Position numbers and translations under genes: made by a program. Positions 6,233 through 8,342 of a stretch of DNA of 8,342 nt are shown in pieces (position 1 is the stretch's first letter; every line of letters starts with the position of its first letter). The stretch spans positions 1-8,342 of the forward strand of contig DCIG01000061.1 in assembly GCA_002315855.1 (NCBI GenBank), read 5' to 3'. Origin of the DNA: Lentisphaeria bacterium UBA1732. Its GTDB lineage: Bacteria > Verrucomicrobiota > Lentisphaeria > Victivallales > UBA1829. The notes beneath the pieces are model-generated. The model worked only from the letters and a program-made list of their open reading frames with translations. It made no database searches and had not been told where the DNA came from.

Positions 6233-7420
6233 ATGACAATGAAATCTTATGCCGAACAGCAGTCCGTTGAAAATCTGGTAAAGCCTCAAAAACGGAAATT
6301 TGTCATGATGCCGATATTGGACGGTTATATCATGAAGGAATTTCTAACTGTTTTTTTCATCCTGATGTTTGCATTTACGCTGCTGTTCATCATTATGGAT
6401 GTTTATACGCAGATCAGCGATTTTCTGGACAATAATGCGTCAGTAACGCAGACCGTTCGTTATTTCGCATTGAAACTGCCCGGCAATATTCGCTTTATTC
6501 TCCCCATTACAATTTTGCTTGGCTGCATGTATACATTGGCGAATTTTGGGCGGCACCGTGAAATTACAGCCATGCGAGCGTCCGGAATTTCTCTTTCCCG
6601 GTGCGGAGTTCCCCTGTTTTTTGTCGCATTGCTGGTGATGTTTGCCAATTTTTATCTGAATGAGGAACTGGTTCCCTCTTCTTCCCTGGAGGCATCGGAC
6701 TTACTGAATTCAATCACAAAACCGGGACTGGTGGCACACCAGAATGCACGGCTTCAGTATCATAGCGGGGATAAGCTGCGCAGCTGGTATTTCGGTCAGT
6801 TCAATGATGATGGCTTTCAGGAACGTGTCAAGCTGAAAATTTTCGAGCGTATCCCGGAAACAAAGTCATCCTTTGTCCTGAAAAAAGTGATTGAGGCGAA
6901 AAAAACGCGTTATGTCGAGGATATAGGCTGGGAGTTTTATGACGCTGAAATCCGGGAATATGTGCCCGGCGGTCTTCCTTCTGAAATGATGCCTGCTGAG
7001 ACAAATCCGTTGATTATTGCTTCCGATGAAGTGCCGGATACGCCTGACATCATTGTCAAATCCATTGTTCAGCCCGACGCGCTTTCTTCTTATGAAATCT
7101 ACCATCTGCTGAAAGATAATCCGTTTATGGCTCACAATCTGAAAAATATCTATAAAACTCTGTTCTATCATCGCTTGGCATTCCCATGGGCGTGTTTTAT
7201 CTGTGCGATTTTGGCATTGCCTCTTGCGGCACGCAATGAACGATCCGGCATTTTCACTTCCATTGCGATTGCTGTCGGTTTGGCGGTTTTCTATCAGGTA
7301 TTTGATGAAATCTTGATGCTGGCAGGCAAAAACGGGCTTATTCCTCCGGTGGTAGCAGGTGTTTTACCCACAGCCCTCTTCTTCCTGTATGGACTGCATT
7401 TGATTCGCAAGGCAGGATAA
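6233..7420 (+). CDS. lptG: LptF/LptG-family LPS export permease, LptG-like
   Basis: This is an inner-membrane permease of the LptBFG transporter, which extracts lipopolysaccharide from the inner membrane and feeds it to the periplasmic bridge. The 395-residue protein has the family plan: ILDGYIMKEF at 28-37, three N-terminal membrane segments (about 36-55, 78-100, 118-140), a periplasmic jellyroll-type domain (about 140-305), and three C-terminal segments (about 318-340, 343-367, 370-392). The ending GLIPPVVAGVLPTALFF resembles LptG more than LptF. The start is uncertain: the TTG at 6161 can be dismissed, and ATGs at 6233, 6239 and 6305 all lack a Shine-Dalgarno. 6233 fits the -10 box at 6202, while 6305 would match the usual short N-terminus of the family. 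No lptF partner adjoins it. Stop TAA at 7418-7420. Confidence 0.9.
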   Translation: MTMKSYAEQQSVENLVKPQKRKFVMMPILDGYIMKEFLTVFFILMFAFTLLFIIMDVYTQISDFLDNNASVTQTVRYFALKLPGNIRFILPITILLGCMYTLANFGRHREITAMRASGISLSRCGVPLFFVALLVMFANFYLNEELVPSSSLEASDLLNSITKPGLVAHQNARLQYHSGDKLRSWYFGQFNDDGFQERVKLKIFERIPETKSSFVLKKVIEAKKTRYVEDIGWEFYDAEIREYVPGGLPSEMMPAETNPLIIASDEVPDTPDIIVKSIVQPDALSSYEIYHLLKDNPFMAHNLKNIYKTLFYHRLAFPWACFICAILALPLAARNERSGIFTSIAIAVGLAVFYQVFDEILMLAGKNGLIPPVVAGVLPTALFFLYGLHLIRKAG

Positions 7421-7421
7421 A

Positions 7422-7475
7422 TTTTCCGGGACTGTTTGTTTTGGGAAATCAGCTCAAATGCCCTGCCCCGGAAAA
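7422..7475 (+). terminator. Hairpin after lptG
   Basis: TTTTCCGGG (7422-7430) and CCCGGAAAA (7467-7475) form a perfect 9-bp stem around a 36-nt loop, immediately after the lptG stop. On the plus strand it is followed by AACAAGCG and then T-rich sequence, so it may act together with the smaller hairpin at 7479-7496. On the minus strand the stem is followed by TTTAT. Confidence 0.4.
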
Positions 7476-7499
7476 AACAAGCGTTTTTTTACGCTTTTT
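7472..7499. terminator. Bidirectional terminator between convergent genes
   Basis: AAGCGT (7479-7484) and ACGCTT (7491-7496) make a 6-bp stem with a six-base loop. On the minus strand it is followed by G and six T (plus-strand 7472-7477), a classic ending for the NusG-like gene, whose TAA stop (7489-7491) lies at the loop-stem junction. On the plus strand the last stem bases run into TTTTT (7495-7499), which can serve lptG. Confidence 0.7.
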
Positions 7500-8070
7500 C
7501 AACGAAATCAAGGGGCACTTGCGCTGAAATAGCCATCTGGAGTGAAGTCAGAAGAACTTCCACTTCATCATGCTTGGTGAATCGCGTGATGGTTGCATAT
7601 TCCCCCTTGAAATACCCCTTGGTAATTAAAATCGGGGTTTTGACTTTCAGTTCGGGGCGTACTTCGACTTTATGTTCCGTTGCCAGCAGTTCAAATTTAC
7701 GGACTGTAATCAGGTCTTTCAGCAGTTTCTTGGCATTGATTGCGTCCAAATGGTACACACGGCGCAGAAATGAGTTCATCATAACAAGATCATAACCCAT
7801 TTTTGAAGTCGATGCAAACACGTATCCGGGAAACATCGGCAGCATTCTTGTATAGGTACTGCGGGAATAGGTGGTTACCTTGCGAATCATCGGAACATAG
7901 CATGGGATTGACTGGCGTCTTAATGCTTCCTGAAGATTCAGTTCACAACGTGGTTTCGCTGTAAAATACATCCACATCGTATCTGGATGTTCTCTTAAAA
8001 TCAGTCCATATTCATCAGGCGTATTTTCATCATTTATATCATTGGTCGGTTGAATGATGTTTTTGCTCAT
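7489..8070 (-). CDS. NusG/RfaH-family transcription factor (specialised NusG paralog)
   Basis: NusG paralogs bind RNA polymerase across its clamp, suppress pausing and help elongation of particular operons, often those for surface polysaccharides. The 193-residue product has an NGN domain at about 32-105 (MWMYFTAKPRCE, then PCYVPMI and MLPMFPGYVFA, as in RfaH) and a C-terminal KOW segment at about 135-160 (TPILITKGYFKGEYATITRF). A housekeeping nusG usually sits beside secE and rplK; none is here, and the RfaH-like core supports a paralog. The first 30 residues are polar and probably disordered. The start is uncertain: the ATG at 8070 has only a weak purine stretch upstream, and an in-frame ATG at 8118 would give 209 residues. 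Its target operon is not visible; the plus strand beyond the window's right edge is one place to look. Confidence 0.85.
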   Translation of the reverse strand: MSKNIIQPTNDINDENTPDEYGLILREHPDTMWMYFTAKPRCELNLQEALRRQSIPCYVPMIRKVTTYSRSTYTRMLPMFPGYVFASTSKMGYDLVMMNSFLRRVYHLDAINAKKLLKDLITVRKFELLATEHKVEVRPELKVKTPILITKGYFKGEYATITRFTKHDEVEVLLTSLQMAISAQVPLDFVEKA

Positions 8071-8128
8071 TGGTATCTCTGGGTTGCAAAATGGTTGATT
8101 TCTTTGCAAAAAACTCATTCTTTACGTC

Positions 8129-8142
8129 AGTTCTTCAGAACT
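8129..8142. repeat. 14-bp palindrome upstream of the NusG-like gene
   Basis: AGTTCT and AGAACT form perfect 6-bp arms around TC. It lies between the candidate promoter (8159-8186) and the upstream possible start (8118), a position suited to an operator or a leader hairpin. The two-base centre is too tight for a normal RNA loop, so DNA binding by a dimeric protein is the likelier reading if it is functional at all. Confidence 0.35.
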
Positions 8143-8158
8143 CGTTTTGCATATAAAT

Positions 8159-8186
8159 AAAATAGCTCATATTTTGAGTTTTTCAA
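8159..8186 (-). promoter_or_regulatory. Candidate promoter of the NusG-like gene
   Basis: On the minus strand, TTGAAA (plus-strand 8181-8186) and TATTTT (plus-strand 8159-8164) are separated by 16 bp in very AT-rich sequence. Transcription would begin near 8152, giving leaders of about 34 nt to the ATG at 8118 or 82 nt to the ATG at 8070. The AT-rich context makes chance matches likely. Confidence 0.4.
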
Positions 8187-8342
8187 ATAAAAAGAAAAAA
8201 TTTGATGCGATTCTGTTGAGGGAAAAGTTGATTTTGGATAGGGTATCTCTTTTCATTCGGAACTGAAGAGCTGATTTCAAAAGTCATTGGCGGAAAGATT
8301 TGAAAAGAATCTTCGCGCAGTTGGCGGGAGTAGTTTGAGTAG

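Noticed and set aside
8072..8250. GGTATCTCT occurs twice (8072-8080 and 8242-8250)
   Set aside because: One 9-base repeat in a short AT-rich stretch is within chance, and there is no consistent spacing to a promoter.
8323..8333. GGCGGGAGTAG resembles the ops element (GGCGGTAGCGT) used by RfaH
   Set aside because: Only 7 of 11 bases match, and no downstream operon is visible. Worth revisiting only if a polysaccharide operon begins just right of the window.

Overview
The window carries bacterial chromosomal genes for gene expression and the outer membrane. The organism is Gram-negative with a lipopolysaccharide-type envelope, because it has an LptG-type permease. The sigma factor (WWIKQS..RALANQ in region 2.4, RQIQNQALAKLR in region 4.2), the Lys/Ser-rich proteins and the NusG paralog suggest the PVC group, perhaps Lentisphaerota/Victivallales. 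That placement is an inference from remembered family resemblance, not a measured result. I see no mobile element, CRISPR array, tRNA or rRNA.

Layout. Positions 1-215 hold no convincing gene, but bases 2-99 can fold into one long nested hairpin. The minus strand from 3578 to 216 is mfd, the transcription-repair coupling factor, closed by an intrinsic terminator at 189-231. Divergent from it on the plus strand is a sigma-70 gene (3706-5823). Its well-formed promoter (TTGACT, 17 bp, TATAAT) overlaps the mfd start codon, and a hairpin lies in its roughly 107-nt leader. The sigma factor has about 430 residues of Lys/Ser/Ala/Pro-rich low-complexity sequence in front of regions 1.2-4.2. A 60-nt gap then holds a possible 10-codon leader ORF and a near-perfect extended Shine-Dalgarno sequence, followed by rpsU (ribosomal protein bS21, 55 aa) and a hairpin terminator. 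A separate unit, lptG (6233-7420), runs toward a convergent NusG/RfaH-like gene (minus strand, 8070-7489). Terminator hairpins sit between these two. Positions 8071-8342 hold the upstream region of the NusG-like gene, with a candidate promoter and a palindrome, and no gene I can support.

How the genes fit together. Mfd, the sigma factor and the NusG paralog all act on RNA polymerase, and bS21 acts at the 16S rRNA 3' end during initiation. Sigma plus rpsU recalls the E. coli rpsU-dnaG-rpoD operon, with the order inverted and dnaG missing. LptG is the membrane part of the LPS export machine. The NusG paralog is of the type that often antiterminates surface-polysaccharide operons, but no such operon is visible here.

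The most interesting points are the contrast between the very strong Shine-Dalgarno of rpsU and the weak or absent ones of its neighbours, which suggests bS21 autoregulation; the very long basic N-terminal extension of the sigma factor; and the overlapping divergent promoters of sigma and mfd.
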